A stretch of DNA of 6,273 bases from an uncultured Erythrobacter sp. (GTDB taxonomy: Bacteria > Pseudomonadota > Alphaproteobacteria > Sphingomonadales > Sphingomonadaceae), in NCBI GenBank assembly GCA_947258465.1, contig CAMYIQ010000052.1:1-6273 (forward strand). The letters are read 5' to 3'. The notes under the pieces were generated by a model that did not search any database, was not told the origin of the DNA, and saw only the letters and a list, made by a program, of their open reading frames with translations. The first letter of the stretch is position 1. Every line of letters starts with the position of its first letter. The position numbers and the translations under genes were made by a program. Shown one piece after another: positions 6,270-6,273 of this stretch.

Positions 6270-6273
6270 CTCC
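6270..6273 (-). promoter_or_regulatory. Shine-Dalgarno site of the secreted hydrolase
   Basis: GGAG on the minus strand at the very edge of the window, seven bases before the ATG at 6262. It supports that start, which also gives a well-formed signal peptide. Confidence 0.6.

Overview
The window is chromosomal DNA of a high-GC alphaproteobacterium. The closest fit by protein style (BkdB, the long ThyA, compact gene packing) is Sphingomonadales, perhaps Erythrobacteraceae. That placement rests on recalled protein resemblance, not on a search. Everything except one tRNA lies on the minus strand. There are five protein genes (one cut by the left edge), one tRNA gene and short intergenic regions. 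No insertion sequence, CRISPR array or phage gene is visible.

Positions 1-3734 hold a branched-chain 2-oxoacid dehydrogenase operon, read right to left: E1 alpha (bkdA1, 3667-2351), E1 beta (bkdA2, 2351-1290) and the lipoylated E2 acyltransferase (bkdB, 1284 to beyond base 1). The genes overlap by 1 base and are then 5 bases apart, so they are almost certainly co-transcribed and translationally coupled. A well-formed sigma70-type promoter (TTGACC, 17-bp spacer, TAAAAT) sits just upstream, with a small inverted repeat over the expected transcription start. The three subunits decarboxylate the 2-oxoacids of Leu, Ile and Val and transfer the acyl group to CoA. The E3 (lipoamide dehydrogenase) subunit is not in the window and could lie left of base 1 or elsewhere.

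Positions 3747-4673 hold thyA (thymidylate synthase), probably starting at a GTG and ending just before the bkd promoter. It is divergent from a tRNA-Pro(CGG) gene at 4816-4892 that has encoded CCA and its own GC-rich-discriminator promoter. Thymidylate supply and a proline tRNA are housekeeping functions with no evident link to the bkd operon.

Positions 5042-6262 hold a complete secreted alpha/beta hydrolase of lipase-like build, convergent with the tRNA. It has a clear signal peptide, six cysteines in the mature part, and an unusual nucleophile elbow (AWSKA instead of GxSxG). The 149-bp gap between it and the tRNA contains an 8-bp inverted repeat and a short coding-like frame that could be a gene remnant.

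I see no convincing new multi-gene system here. The most interesting items are the non-canonical secreted hydrolase, the bkd promoter/operator region and the coding-like stretch behind the tRNA.
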